NCBI GenBank assembly: GCA_030789695.1 | Contig: CM061139.1 | Location: forward strand, 1,441,878-1,505,877 | Origin: Scilla litardierei | Taxonomy: Eukaryota > Streptophyta > Magnoliopsida > Asparagales > Asparagaceae | Direction: 5' to 3' | Length of the DNA: 64,000 nt | Shown here: positions 22,323 to 34,372 of the stretch, one piece after another | How positions within the stretch are numbered: position 1 is the stretch's first letter | Layout: each line of letters begins with the position of its first letter | Program-made: the position numbers and the translations under genes | Notes under the pieces: generated by a model | The model's input: the letters and a program-made list of their open reading frames with translations, nothing else | What the model was told of the DNA's origin: nothing | The model's database searches: none

Positions 22323-24589
22323 CTAAACATCCTCCAACAGAGATAAAGGAAGAACTTCAGCAGCCTGTTCAGAGGGAGAAGTAGAAGACACTTGATGCAC
22401 AGAGGAGGTAGGATCAGCAATTGGAGGAGGTGAGGATGATGAGGATGCACCATGAAGAGAGGGAATCAACTAGGAGATATCATCACACTTTCCGACAACA
22501 GACTTGGCAGTGTAAGATATGCTGTCACAAGAGGTAGACAGTTCAGATGCAGACAGAGATACTTTTTGTGCCAGAAGCATTATAGAGATGAGACTGGTGT
22601 GGGGCAAAGATGAAGCCGGAGAGGATGACTCTAATAAAGACAGAATAGAGTCAAAAATGATTCTCCCTAAATTGAAAGGCTGCTTAGTTCTGGCAGAGAA
22701 CAGAAGCTTGCACATATCCTTGGTAACCACTGAAATATTAGAAGTGGGGAGCCGGTTCCTCGTAGCAATCCTGTACAGCACAAAGTACTTAGCAGTAAGA
22801 GCTGAAGAAGGGAATGAGGAAGACTTGGGCCAGCACTTTAGTTTTCTTGCTGTGACGGCATGTATGAACTTGTTAAAGTCTTCTCATACGGACTCCCCAA
22901 AATCTGGCAATGACTGAGGGCAAGACCACTTTAAAATTTTATTCAACACAGATGGGGAAAATGAAAAGATCTTTCCTCTGACATAGCACCTGAACCCCCA
23001 GCGTGAAGACACAACAGCCGTAGACTTTGAAAGATTGCAGTAGAACTCACGAACAAAGACATGATAGAAAGTTCTAAAGCACGAAGCAGTATGAAACAAG
23101 CCTAGGTCTTTCAGAATGGAGACCAATTGAGTCTTGTCAAACGATGAAACATTCAAGACTTTCTCAGGGAGAATAGATCGTTCGGAATAGGAAACCCACC
23201 TATTCTTACTGGCTTTATCAAAGAAAACTCTACTGAAGGCATCAGAAGAAGTAAACAATGGGGAATGAGAGGGACCTGTCGCAGGAGCCAAAACTTTTGA
23301 CCTTTTTGAGGGGGAAGCAGAGGCATGACCTGATGAAGTAGTACGCTTTCTAGAGGCAGACTGGGCCTTTCGCACAGGAGAGGAAAACAAGATATCTTCT
23401 GGATAGATCTGGGACGAGGTGTCAAGAGGAACAGCCTCACATGTTGAATCAAATGTTGCAACATTTTGTGCAAAATTACAGGATTCAACTCTTGTTGGTA
23501 GAGAACCAAAATGGACTGCAGCTTCAACATTAGCACCAACATCAGCTATGCCTGGATCAACAGTAGAAACCCCAGGTGACACACAACATTCAGTCCGATA
23601 GGATGAGGAGGGGGATCCTGAGCACTCCCATCGAATTCCACATCCACAGAACACTAAGCAAGCTCTTCTTCAACATGGGACTGAAGCTTCTCAGGAGGAA
23701 CATCAACATGAGACACATTCAACAAAGGATCATCTCGATCCATGAGAGAAATATCTTCAGGGCAGACATTATGAGCACAGTCATTTACATTAGTTCCACT
23801 GAAGGAGCCATTACCACCCTGAGGAAAATTCTGAACACTTCCATCCACACACATAGGAGACGGAGTGACTGGATCATCTTCCTGGGATGGGACATCACAT
23901 GCAGCATCAACATTGGCCATATCCTCAGGTTCAGCACACACATCCGACTGCTCAGCTTTATGGACACTTGATTCCTCGGTAACCTTGGGGAAAGAGGAAG
24001 CTTCATCAACTCCCACTGTCCTAGACTTCTCAGGAGAAACAGATGAGTCCGAATCCGAGATATCCACCACAACAATTTCAGAAATTTTCACGAAAGATTT
24101 GAGATTCCAGGTATGAATGATGATCTTGATATTCTGAGGCACTTCTACACTCATTACTTTACCCCGAATCTTTTTACTCATGAGCTGATCAATATGAAAA
24201 TCAGAAACATCAAACCAATGGAGATCCAATCGCCGTCCAGTTCTCCGTAAGTTCCAGAACCAGTCCTGAACAGTAACAGGGGCTGGATAAACTTCATCCT
24301 CAAAAGAATCAGGCACCAAGGGTTCTCGCAGAAGAGGAATTTCCAAAATTGGGGAAAACCTCACAATTTCCAAATTCGAACCAACTGGAGAGTGCATGTC
24401 TTTAAACGATACTGGAGATGGAAAAGAGGGAGAATTACCAAAGGAAGAGGCAGGCGAAGTTCATGGAGCCTCTCCCTTTCGCTTGGTTGGAGGAGGAGAA
24501 GACGAAGAAATACTCTTTTGCGATGAGGATGTCCGACGAGAGTAGCGTCGAGGGGTCTGTGATGATTTCTCCTTTCGATCTCGCGCCAT
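22323..24589 (-). pseudogene. Env-like post-pol ORF, copy 1
   Basis: Starts at the Met codon 24589-24587 (product begins MARDRKEKSS) and ends at the TAG at 22323. It has a basic Ser-rich N-terminus, a long acidic low-complexity middle, a Ser/Lys segment, and then a domain with SERSILPEKV, LGLFHTASCF and EFYCNLSKS. That domain resembles the putative plant transposon protein domain common after pol in SIRE-type and Athila elements. A TGA after about 43 codons, a TAG in ELA-stop-CSV and further shifts disable it. The first two stops are shared with copy 2. Envelope function is not shown for this class; the name reflects position. Confidence 0.8.
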
Positions 24590-24829
24590 TTCAGAAGAAA
24601 AAGATGAATTCCACACAGAAATCAAAAACCCTAGAAGAACCGCTCAGAGAGTCTTGAAATAATTTGAGAGAGGAAAGAGCGCCGTGAAGAAAAGAGTGGA
24701 ATGTGAGAACATAAATAATGGGTGAAAGAAAAATATGTCTGGGAGACATCCGACCCAATAAAAAAACCGCTCCATTCCTCCTTATATGGCAACCAGATGT
24801 TGCAATATTCTTCTCAACAAAAGGATCAA

Positions 24830-26777
24830 CATCAGATACGACACTGCCCTAGGGCTTGTCTCAGTTCTTTGAATCTGCCTGAATCTAATGGTTTTGTGAA
24901 GATGTCAGCTAGTTGGTTTGCAGTAGCAACATATTTCATGGTAAGAGATTTCTTCTCAACCAACTCTCTGATGAAATGATGTCAGATATGTATGTGTTTT
25001 GTTCTGGAGTGCTGAACTAGGCTCTTGGAGATGTTTATTGCACTCTGATTATCACATAGGATAGTTAGTATCCCCTGCTCCAACCCATAGTCTGTCAGCA
25101 TTTGCTTCATCCATAAGAGTTGAGTACATCAACTCCCTGCTGCGATATACTCAGCCTCTGCCATAGATAACGATATGGAACTTTTCTTTTTGCTGTACCA
25201 GGAGACTAGATTATTGCCCACGTAGAAACATCCTCATGTAGTGCACTTTCTATCATCTATATTCCCTGCCCAGTCTGCATCACTGTATCCTTGGTATACC
25301 ATATGCCATAATCTGCCGTTCCACTGACATATCTGATAATCCTCTTAACTGCTGTGATATTGATTCTTTAGGGCAAGATTGATAACGTGCATAAACTCCT
25401 CCACTGAAGCTGATATCTAGTCTGCTAGCTGTCAAATACAATAGGCTGCCTATCATACTTCTGTATAGAGTAACCTCGACTGATTTTCCTCCATCGTCCT
25501 TGCAAAGTTCATCAGTGGTGGACATAGGGGTGCGAACATGTTTAGCATTTTCCAGACCAAATCTCTTGACCAGATTCTTAGCATATTTGCTTTGGGAGAT
25601 GAACAAACCATCAGTATATTGCTTAACTTGAAGTCCAAGAAATAAGTTCAACTCACCAACCATGCTCATCTCAAATTCCTTCTGCATGAGGGCAATGAAC
25701 TCACGCACCAACTGTTGTGAGGTTGATCCGAAAACTATATCATCTACATAGATCTGAGCAACCATAACACTTGACCTGTTCCTTTAGACAAACAATGTCT
25801 TGTCAGATCCTCCTCGTTCGTATCCCTTTTTAAGGAGATACGTAGTCAACCTCTCGTACCAGGCCCTTGGAGCTTGTTTCAATCCGTAAAGAGCCTTCTT
25901 CAACATGTAGACATGATTCGAGAGAAAAGGATCTGCAAACCCTTTTGGTTGTTCAACATAAACTTCTTCATTCAATAACCCATTTAGGAATAAGTTCAAC
26001 TCACCAACCATGCTCATCTCGAATTCCTTCTGCATGAGGGCAATGAACTCACGCACCAACTGTGTGAGGTTGATCCGAAAACTATATCATCTACATAGAT
26101 CTGAGCAACCATAACACTTGGCCTGGTCCTTTAGACAAATAATGTCTTGTCAGCTCCTCCTTGTTCATATCCCTTTTTAAGGAGATACATAGTCAACCTC
26201 TCGTACCAGGCCCTTGGAGCTTGTTTCAATCCGTAAATAGCCTTCTTCAACCTGTAGACATGATTCGAAAGAAAAGGATCTGCAAACCCTTTTGGTTGTT
26301 CGACATAAAATTCTTCATTCAATGACCCATTTAGGAATGCACTCTTCACATCCATCTGATGGAGCTTGAAGTTTAAACTGCAGGCAACGGCCAACAATAA
26401 TCTGATGGATTCCAACCGAGCAACTGGGGCAAATGTTTCATCAAAGTCGATGCCTTCCACCTGGGTGTATCCTTGAGCCACTAGACGTGCTTTGTTGCGA
26501 GTAAAATTTCCTTTCTCATCAGTTTTATTCTTGAAGATCCATTTTGTCCGATGACATTTATCCCTTTAGGTCTCTCAACCAGGCTACAGACATCATTACG
26601 TTGAAATTGGTTCAACTCTTCTTGCATGGCCGAAACCCAGAATTCATCAACAATAGCTTCCTTCACATTTTTGGGTTCAACAACAGAAAGGAAGCAAGCA
26701 TACCCAGCTAGATCTCTATAGTTGACACGACTAGTGCCTCTTGTCTGGCGGCTGTCATGCACATCACCAATGATCAA
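24830..26777 (-). pseudogene. Reverse transcriptase/RNase H, copy 1, with internal duplication
   Basis: Copia RT motifs are present: [39 protein letters not shown], and QIYVDD. A segment of 348 bp, from [13 protein letters not shown] to GELNLFL, is duplicated in direct orientation (second start offset 25641 to 25989). A TAA after KTLFV occurs in both duplicates and in copy 2. RNase H follows with [11 protein letters not shown] and is shortened by small deletions. The enzyme cannot be functional. Confidence 0.88.
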
Positions 26778-28391
26778 CTCAGGAGGATGATTACGTATGA
26801 AGTTGTATCCTGCGTTGCAACATTTGGTTCAACATTGTCCTGATTTGTCTTGCTTGTTGCAACATTGTTTTCAACACGATCTTCCTCATCAGTACCGTCT
26901 TCTTGAAGCACCCTTCCTTCACTTAAGACAGCCTCTCCCTGGTCAATGTCGTCAACCACTACATTGATAGATTCCATCATAACATCTGTGCGTTGATTCA
27001 GAACTCTGAGGGCACGACTCTTCGTGGAATACCCAAGGAAAATACCGTTGTCGCTCTTAGCATCAAACTTCCGCCAGGGAGAACGGTCTTGCAGGATATA
27101 ACATTTGCATCCAAACATGTGAAAGTAGGATACATCAGGTTTCCTGCCTTTCCAGATCTCATAGGGGGTTTTCTCAGTTCTTGGCCGAAGATAAACACTA
27201 TTAATAGTGTAGCAGGCTGTGTTGACAGCTTCAGCCCACCACTTAACATTGACCCCCTGAGCATTCAACATTACACGTTCCATTTCTTGAAATGTGCGGT
27301 TTTTCCTTTCAGCCACTCCGGTTTGTTGAGGGGTCTTTGGAGCCAAAAATTCATGTCCAATACCATGTGATTCACAGTATTCAGAGAAAGAGTGATTCTC
27401 AAACTCCTTTCCATGATCACTCCAGATCCTGACAATTTTTCCAATGCTATCACCTTTTTCAACTTGAAGACGAGTGCACAGTATCTTGAAAGCTTCAAAT
27501 GTGTCTGATTTCTCCTTAAGAAAATCTACACAGGTAAACCGAGAAAAATCATCAACACATACGTAAATATATTTCTTACCTCCCACGCTAGTTTCTGATG
27601 TGGGTCCGATCAGATCCATGTGTAATAACTCCAGATTTTTCGAGGTAGTGATCATCTGGATTTGCTTATGGCTCGTCTTCTTCTGCTTTCCCAGTTGACA
27701 TGGTCCACATACACCTTCTTTCTTCTTGGTTAGAATTGGTATCCCACGAACAGCTCCGGGTTGAGATACCTTCATTAAGGTCTTGAAATTTAAATGACCC
27801 AGTTTTTGATGCCACTGCTCTGAAACATCAGTGGTTATATTGAAGCACTTGTTGAAATCTTGCAGTATGTAACAGTTGTCATTAGACCTTTTTCCAGTAA
27901 GAATGCATACATCATCTCTATTGTAGACAAGACATTCATCTTTGGTGAATCGGACGAGGAAGCCTGGATCACACAACTGACTTATGCTGATGAGGTTTGC
28001 CTTCAAGTCTTCTACATGCATCACGTCCTTCAGCTTCAGGGACCCTATCACATTTAGGTTCCCTTTTCCAACTCCCTTGCTTCTCTGACCATCGCCAAAG
28101 GTTACATGACCTTTGTTGCCGGCAGAGTACTCAGTGAGAAGTCCCTTATTGCCAGTCATGTGTCGAGAGCACCCACTGTCAAAGTACCATAGATTTTCTG
28201 AGAATGTAACCAATGAAGTGTATGCCACCATGCTTACCAGCTCAGATTTCTTAACCCATTTCATCGTTGTCCTTTTGTTGGGATGGCTAACACTTCTGCC
28301 TTCATTCCAATGCTTCATGCGTCTGAAGCAACTCCAGTCATTGTGCCCTACTTGCCTACAATAATCACATACAGGACGCCTAGATGTTGAA
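26774..28391 (-). pseudogene. Protease and integrase region, copy 1
   Basis: On the minus strand: a second Cys-rich knuckle (CDYCRQVGHNDWSC-type, partly at 28330-28370), the protease motif YFDSGCSRHMTGN, the gag-pre-integrase motif LGHLNFKTLMK with C-x2-C, and the integrase core (LLHMDLIGPT, CVDDFSRFT, SDHGKEFEN, and ERKNRT). The reading frame from 28318 to 26774 is open for 514 codons. It is cut at 28392 by the inserted gypsy-like element. Confidence 0.9.
28387..28391. repeat. Target-site duplication TTGAA of the 3.37-kb insertion
   Basis: TTGAA also occurs at 31762-31766 on the other side. Comparison with copia copy 2, where the site is uninterrupted near 41028, confirms the empty site. 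Confidence 0.95.
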
Positions 28392-28594
28392 TGTAACGGA
28401 CACTTTCCGACCGTATGAATTTTAGAACGTATCTTGTTTTATACGTGAAATTTTCGCACGTTAACACTAGGCCCACGGAGCAGCCTTCTTTCCTTCCGCC
28501 CTCGCATTCACAGCAGTTTACCGACTTCAACGTAACCACCGGAGCGCCACTGTCCGGCCACGCATGCGCGCATGCCTACATCCGACCTTCCGTC
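28392..28594 (+). repeat. Mosaic 5' LTR: 67 nt plus eight 17-nt blocks
   Basis: The first 67 nt equal 28650-28716 with one mismatch. From 28459 the sequence is eight consecutive blocks of exactly 17 nt. Each matches the 3' LTR perfectly and in order, at 28911, 29247, 29294, 29376, 29404, 29432, 29450 and 29582. Intervals of 194, 319, 30, 65, 11, 11, 1 and 115 nt are missing between them. Confidence 0.92.
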
Positions 28595-28637
28595 TGATTA
28601 GTGGTGTTGTTGATTCCGAGAACGGAATCATTCTTTT

Positions 28638-28649
28638 AGTGGGGTAGAA
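28638..28649 (+). other. Polypurine tract before the 3' LTR
   Basis: AGTGGGGTAGAA directly precedes the TG of the LTR at 28650. Confidence 0.75.
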
Positions 28650-29212
28650 TGTAACGGACACTTTCCGACCGTATGAATTTTAGCACGTATCTTGTTTTAT
28701 ACGTGAAATTTTCGCATTTGATTTTATTATTATTCACCGTAGCTCGGACGCACGACTGAACCCTGTTTTCACGATCCTCCCGGAGGCGCGATCACCCCAG
28801 TATTTTCCTTTTAATTTTTGGATGCCTTTGGACCAATCTGCTTATTCTCATTACAAATTTATAACATATATTTTTATAAATTTAAGAAATTTTTTTTAAT
28901 AATGGCTGTACGTTAACACTAGGCCCATTTATAATCTTTTTTAAACTCAAACCTTATTGACTAATTCCTATAATAATGCTGTAGTTTTGTTGTACAAAAA
29001 AATGGAATCAATATTTAAAAAAAGCGGTTAAGAATAAAAAACTCAAATCCCTAAACTGTGTGAGCTGATACGTTCAAAGGGAAATCAATTATTAATAAAA
29101 CCAAATCTTAACAACCTATTTCTACCCAATCCTAACAGTCTCTCCCCTCTATCCCACGCCAACAACCCACTCTCCACGTCTCTCTCCCCCACGTGATGCC
29201 TTCCCCCTAGTC

Positions 29213-29221
29213 TATATTAAA
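29213..29221 (+). promoter_or_regulatory. Candidate TATA box in the large LTR
   Basis: TATATTAAA, followed about 30 bases later by a CTACTCAAATCG start-like region and then a CT-rich leader. Confidence 0.4.
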
Positions 29222-30745
29222 ACCTAATACCTAGGGCTACTCAAATCGGAGCAGCCTTCTTTCATAAAAAAACAGAGAGAATCCCAGTTCAAACTTCCGC
29301 CCTCGCATTCTCTCTCTCTTTTCGCACGGCACCCCCACGCCAGGAGGCCATCACCGGCTGTCCCTCCGGCCAACCACAGCAGTTTACCGACTGCCCCTTC
29401 CGCTCAACGTAACCACCGGACCCCCCTGGCAGCGCCACTGTCCGGCCATCGCATGCGCGCATGCCTCCATGTTGCCCTCGCTCACGACTGCGACACCCTC
29501 TCCTCCTCTAGCCGAAGTCCGACCACCTCCCTCTCGTCTGAACCACCGAGCTCGCCCACCTAGCCGCCGCCACTGCCGTGGACATCCGACCTTCCGTCGT
29601 CCCCTGCAAACTTACACGTAAGCCTGATCATATATAAGGCAACTCGTTAATATTATAGAGAGGTAGTTTTACATACTGAAAGTATGCTGTTCATTACATG
29701 CATGATAAAAAAAATGGGATGGCAGTTTGTAGGTTAGTGATATTATGTTAATAATTTGGGTTATGTCTGTTAGTAACGTTCTGTCCAAACTTCTTTGTGA
29801 TAGATAACATAGAAAGTCCATGATCCCAAAGATAGCCAATGACTGATTATTTATATAACCTAGGACTATTAGTGATATAACTGCTGGGTTAATAATAATG
29901 GTTATTAATAATTTTTCTAATAAGTGCATCTAATAAATGGTTAGTACTATGTTATTTATTATCTGACATTAGCTTGTCATCCAGGCTAAACCCTTCTGCT
30001 TAATATCACGAACCTATGTCGCAGATAAATCCGCGCTACCGCAGTCGAGGAACCGAAGCGAAGGCGACGCGATCCGTTGTTTTCAGATCCGACGTCAAAA
30101 CTTACACGTGACCATCGAACCAGGTTGGTCCCCTATCTCGTAGCGAACCCCCACCGTAGTTCAATCAAACCCTAAACTAAAACAAAAATCAGACAACTAT
30201 AACTAAATTTACTTTTCTGCACCAGTAAAACGATGTCACTGTAGAAATCGACCGTCAGACAACTTTTCTGTGCATATAGGGTAGCGGTCGATTTAGGCTG
30301 AACGAAACACCAACCTGTGACGTCGACGAATAGGATAGCCCCGATAACCTAGAAACAAACCCTAAATAGGTTTTACTAAAAACGCGACCTGACACCGTCG
30401 CCGTAATACTGTTTCAGACGGACTACCGCGGACGCGACGACTGGACAAGACACCCCGGACGGACGACACACTCGCCATCACAGGCAAGTGTACCCACTTG
30501 CGTTTCTGACCGCGTCTTGGTCTTAAATTGTTAGAACTGTTAGACTGTGAGTGTTTAGATCCGGACGTGAAATGATAGCGTCCGGGTCACCCTGACGACT
30601 TAGACTTGACAACGAAGTCTAAGTCCGATGAACAAGAACTTGTGACACCGTAGGATTATCTTGTGTGTGTGTATGCGTGTGGACACCCTAGAATAACTCT
30701 CCCGTACATTGGTCGTGTCATGTCACTGTTACTCAAAAATCCTAC

Positions 30746-30965
30746 GGGCGTTTCAGATGCTTCCCGAGCGGAAGTGATCTCCGTGATACAAAAAGCCTAA
30801 GGGCGTTTCAGATGCTTCCCGAGCGGAAGTGACATCCGTGATACAAAAAGCCTTCGGGCGTTTCAGATGCTTCCCTGGCGGAAGTGATCTTCGTGATACA
30901 AAAAGCATGCGGGCGTTTCAGGTGCTTCCCTAGAGGAAGTGATCTCGGTACTTCTTGTCCTGAGT
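30746..30965 (+). repeat. Four tandem copies of a 55-bp unit
   Basis: GGGCGTTTCAGATGCTTCC recurs at 30746, 30801, 30856 and 30911 with a strict 55-bp period. Each unit continues into GGAAGTGATCT...GATACAAAAAGC. CTTCC and GGAAG within the unit are complementary, so each can form a small hairpin. The last copy is the most diverged. Confidence 0.9.
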
Positions 30966-31324
30966 TCTGGGGTTTGGGGTAGGGTTGAGCGTGCATACAG
31001 GGAGAGGGTCTGATCCCCCTCAACCTGTAAGGCGTGAACCCTTTGTGTCTCACGTGTCGTGTCCTGTCCGTCTTGTCTTGTCTAGTTCCGTCTTGTCCTG
31101 TCACCTTTAGGATAGTCCCGTAGTCGGTAGCACACGCTACGACTACTATTTGCTACGCTTTACTTTCCTGCTACGTTACTTCTTTTGTTACTCAGTTATA
31201 ACCCCAGCGTGCTAATCAACCAGTAAATCGTTGTTTAAAAGTTGATACACTTGCAGTAGAGTCTGACCACTTTTTGTAGACTTTACTTGACGTATAGTTT
31301 CCTTCTTTGGTGCTGTACGTCAGG

Positions 31325-31421
31325 TGTTGAGCCAGAGTACGTCGACGAGGCGGACTTGCCAGCGGACGTGGAGCCGGAGGACGCTGATCCGGAGTACGAC
31401 CCAGAGGAGGACCAGAGTTAG
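31325..31421 (+). other. Short acidic reading frame in the LTR
   Basis: The plus-strand frame gives EPEYVDEADLPADVEPEDAD and ends in EEDQS and TAG at 31419-31421. It has no clear start codon and follows a CAG acceptor-like site, so it may be the last exon of a spliced transcript. Function unknown. Confidence 0.35.
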
Positions 31422-31761
31422 AGGCCCCTTGTTGCAGTTCCAGAGTTATCCATTTCAGTTCTGTTGGGTGCATAGCACTCTTCGTTTTCTTGTCTAGGTT
31501 GGGTGCTTGCACCAGTAGATTTCTTTTCTGCAGTTTTAGCCCTTCGGGCGCTTAGACTCTCAGTACTTTTGGATGATTATCTTTGGAATAAAATGATATG
31601 CGATTTCCTTTCAGTACTTTTATTGTTCCGTACTAACTCGCAGGGACCTGTTCCTTCGTTTGGAATACCACAGACGCTTATTGGGTCTGAGCTCTCAGCT
31701 CCGGCCTAAGCGGGCCTTAGTCATGCTTCGCCTCCGTAGTTTTGGGAAGCGGGGTGTGACA

Positions 31762-33405
31762 TTGAACATTTTCTTTTCTTCCCCTTTGGCTCATCCATGT
31801 TGTGCTGACTCCGTTTTTCATGCTCTTTAGTAATGAGAACGCGCCTTGTCTTGGATGTATGTAAGTGGCCCCCTCTGTTGTATCCGACTCTTGTTCGGTC
31901 TCCAGACACCTTTCCCATGTTGAGAATATCATCAAGTTTAGACTTCCCGGAGTTCCATCTGTTGAGGGTGCTTTCTGCCTTCTCAGCTCTAAGCAGTGTT
32001 CTCTTAAGACTATTCTCAAGATTTCTAAGACTCAGCTCTGTCTTCAACAGTTTAGCCCTGGTCTCAACCTTCTCGCTCCTCAGTCTGGAACATTCATCCT
32101 TCAAATTCTTGTTCACATTGCAGATATCCATCCATTTGTTGAACATAATCTGATATGCTGACCAAATATCTTCTTCACCAACATCTTCCTCACTATCACC
32201 TTCAGAGTCGACCTCAGTGCTGAATGTTGTACTATCTGTTTCAACATCATGTATCATATTTCCTCGTCTGGTACCCGATCTTGTAGCAGATGTTGCAACA
32301 TTGTGTTCAACATTTCTAGGTGTGTCATACTCAGACTTACTTTTCAGAGTTGCAGTGAAGGCAACATAATTGCTGGTTATGTCTTCATCTTCTACACTTC
32401 CTTCAGAATATTCATCACTCCAAGTACTGGCTAGGGATTTCCCTTTCTGCTTCTTAAGGGTAATGGCACACTCAGCTTGTATGTGACCAAATCCTTCACA
32501 CTCTCGGCATTGTATTCCCTTTCCTTTGGTTTTTGAATCATACCTCTGGGTAGGGCGGCTAGTAGTCTTTTCAACAGCGGGAGGACCTGAACACAACATC
32601 CTATTTGAAGGTTTGAAATTCTGACCTCTGTTACTAATCTTCCTCATCATCCTACTGAAATTCTTGGTTAGTAACGCAATGTCGTCATCAAGCTCCGACT
32701 CATTATCCGATTTAGAAGTTTCACTTGCCTCTGCCTTTAATTCCACCCCTTCTCCCTTCTGTTTTGCTTGAGATTAATCTCATAGGTTTGCAGAGAACCC
32801 ATGAGTTCATCCAGTCTCATGGTGGAAGTATTTCTTGCTTCTTCAATAGCCGCAATTTTCGCAGAGAACTTTTCGGGAAGAGACCTTAGCGTCTTCTCTA
32901 TCAACTTCTTTTGAGAGTATTTCTTGCCTAGTTGAAAGGCCTGGTTGGCTATGTCCCTTAATCTACCATTAAATTCAGTCACAGTCTCATTTTCATTCAT
33001 TCTAAGATTTTCAAACTGTGACGCGAGCATTTGAAGTTTAGAAGCCTTAACTGTACTTATTCCTTCATGAACGTTTTGAAGAATGTTCCATGCTTCTTTA
33101 GCGTACTCACATGTGGATATCAGCTTGAACTGCTCTTCATCAACTGCAGTGAAGATATCATTCACAGCCTTCGAGTTTCCTAATGCCGCACGCTCTTCTT
33201 CTGGATCCCAATCTCTCGCTGGCTTGGGGTATTCCTTGCCTTCCTTGTCAACTTCAGTCGGAGGGCTCCATCCTTCAACCGTTGCGACCCATGCTTTCTC
33301 ATCTAGAGACTTGATAAAAGCTCGCATACGGGACTTTCAGTATATGTAATTTGTTCCGGTAAGTAATGGAGGACGAGTAACAGAGGCGCCTTCTTTCGTA
33401 TTCAT
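31762..33405 (-). pseudogene. gag region, copia copy 1
   Basis: Starts at the Met codon 33405-33403. Codon 23 is TGA (33339-33337) where the conserved NYxYW motif needs Trp; a Met follows four codons later and opens a 196-codon frame (MRAFIKSLDE). The gag domain includes AKEAWNILQNVHEG and LRSLPEKF. A frameshift near 32745 leads into the next frame with a zinc knuckle (CRECEGFGHIQAEC) and a Ser/acidic, coiled-coil tail. The TGA and the frameshift are both shared with copy 2. The frame is cut at 31761 by the inserted LTR element. Confidence 0.88.
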
Positions 33406-33468
33406 GATTTGCGTACTGACACACAAGATCACACCCACTTTGACAAGACAAAGTTAACCAGATGACCT

Positions 33469-33480
33469 GCTCTGATACCA
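33469..33480 (-). other. Primer-binding site of copia copy 1
   Basis: Minus strand TGGTATCAGAGC, two bases inside LTR B. Matches initiator tRNA-Met. Confidence 0.88.
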
Positions 33481-33482
33481 AG

Positions 33483-34357
33483 TGAAATTCAGTACGCAGT
33501 AATAAAACAAAAATCTAAGAAAGCAACACAATCCAAACAAAGACACACAAGACTTGGTAATGCAGTTCGGTGCGCACACCTACATCTGCGGGGCCACGCC
33601 CAAAAAATCAGAATACTCCACTAAAATAATCAAAGAGTACAACCTCTAAAACCACGTTTCTACTAGGAGGAACACGCTCCCCCTTAATACAAACCGTGAA
33701 TGGTGATGAAAATCAACCCCGTGGAGTATTCTCGGCAAGCTCCCCTTTCCTGCAAGCTCCCATTGCACAACCGACTAGATCAACTCCCTTGATCCTACGT
33801 GCATAGCCGTCGGCCTCCCTCTCGGAGTATCTCAAAACTTTTTACCAAAAGTCGTGACCTAGCCGTCGCCGCTGCAGGACCTTAATAACACACGCTCTCC
33901 CTCAATCACGGGTCCAACGGAAAATCTCCAATCAAGGCAGCTCCAGCTAGGCAACCCACAAAATCCACAGCCTTCAACAGCATGAGATCCCGCAAATCTT
34001 CACGAGCCCGTTGCGGAAGATAATGTGAGCAAAAATCTCTCCAACCGTCTTTAGCAGAATAACCGAGAGATATAGACTTCCACATAAATCTTTAACAGTA
34101 TTCAATTAACATAAATACCTGATACCCTTAAATTTAGAAATCTAGGATCACGAGTTACCAGAACGGGATCCCATATACAGCGTACAATCATTGCCTCACA
34201 CAGACACATCATGTTGAACATTATGATACAATATAATGTTCAACAATTTTTCCAACATTAACAAGGCAAGCCGTCTTTCTTCTTCAAGATAATTAAGAAC
34301 AGACAGCAAGTATCTTAGTGCCACTATTGACAACAAAGTCATGAACAAAACCTAACA
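33483..34357 (-). repeat. Copia LTR B, shared by both copies
   Basis: 875 bp. It is the 5' LTR of copy 1 and at the same time the 3' LTR of copy 2, with no duplicated target site on either side. By eye it is about 2-3% different from LTR C and more different from LTR A. The hairpin at 34212-34245 has one mismatch. Confidence 0.93.
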
Positions 34358-34372
34358 ATCTCCCCTTTTGGC
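34358..34372 (-). other. Polypurine tract of copia copy 2
   Basis: Minus strand GCCAAAAGGGGAGAT adjoining LTR B. Confidence 0.8.

Larger units (their letters stand above)
28392..31761 (+). mobile_element. Internally deleted gypsy-like LTR element, 3.37 kb
   Basis: TG...CA ends (TGTAACGGACAC and GGGGTGTGACA) and TSD TTGAA define it. It holds a drastically reduced 5' LTR (28392-28594), a 55-bp internal remnant ending in a polypurine tract (TTTTAGTGGGGTAGAA), and a 3.1-kb 3' LTR (28650-31761). The tract shows plus orientation. Large LTRs with such ends are common in Tekay/Del-type chromoviruses, which is my tentative assignment. It is inserted in the gag-pol frame of copia copy 1, so it is younger than that element. 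Confidence 0.82.
28650..31761 (+). repeat. 3' LTR, 3.1 kb, of the gypsy-like insertion
   Basis: Contains a plus-strand TATATTAAA near 29213, a CT-rich leader-like stretch near 29310, four 55-bp tandem repeats at 30746-30965, a short acidic reading frame ending at 31421 and an AATAAAATG near 31588. This order suggests that transcription starts in the first quarter and polyadenylation occurs near the end. Confidence 0.75.

Noticed and set aside
28459..28594. Explanation of the 17-nt mosaic by RNA splicing
   Set aside because: The skipped intervals do not begin with GT or end with AG, and some are only 1-11 nt.
28392..31761. Interpretation of the whole insertion as a solo LTR
   Set aside because: The terminal sequence TGTAACGGACAC occurs twice, and the second copy is directly preceded by a polypurine tract, so two LTRs (one reduced) with a small internal remnant fit better.
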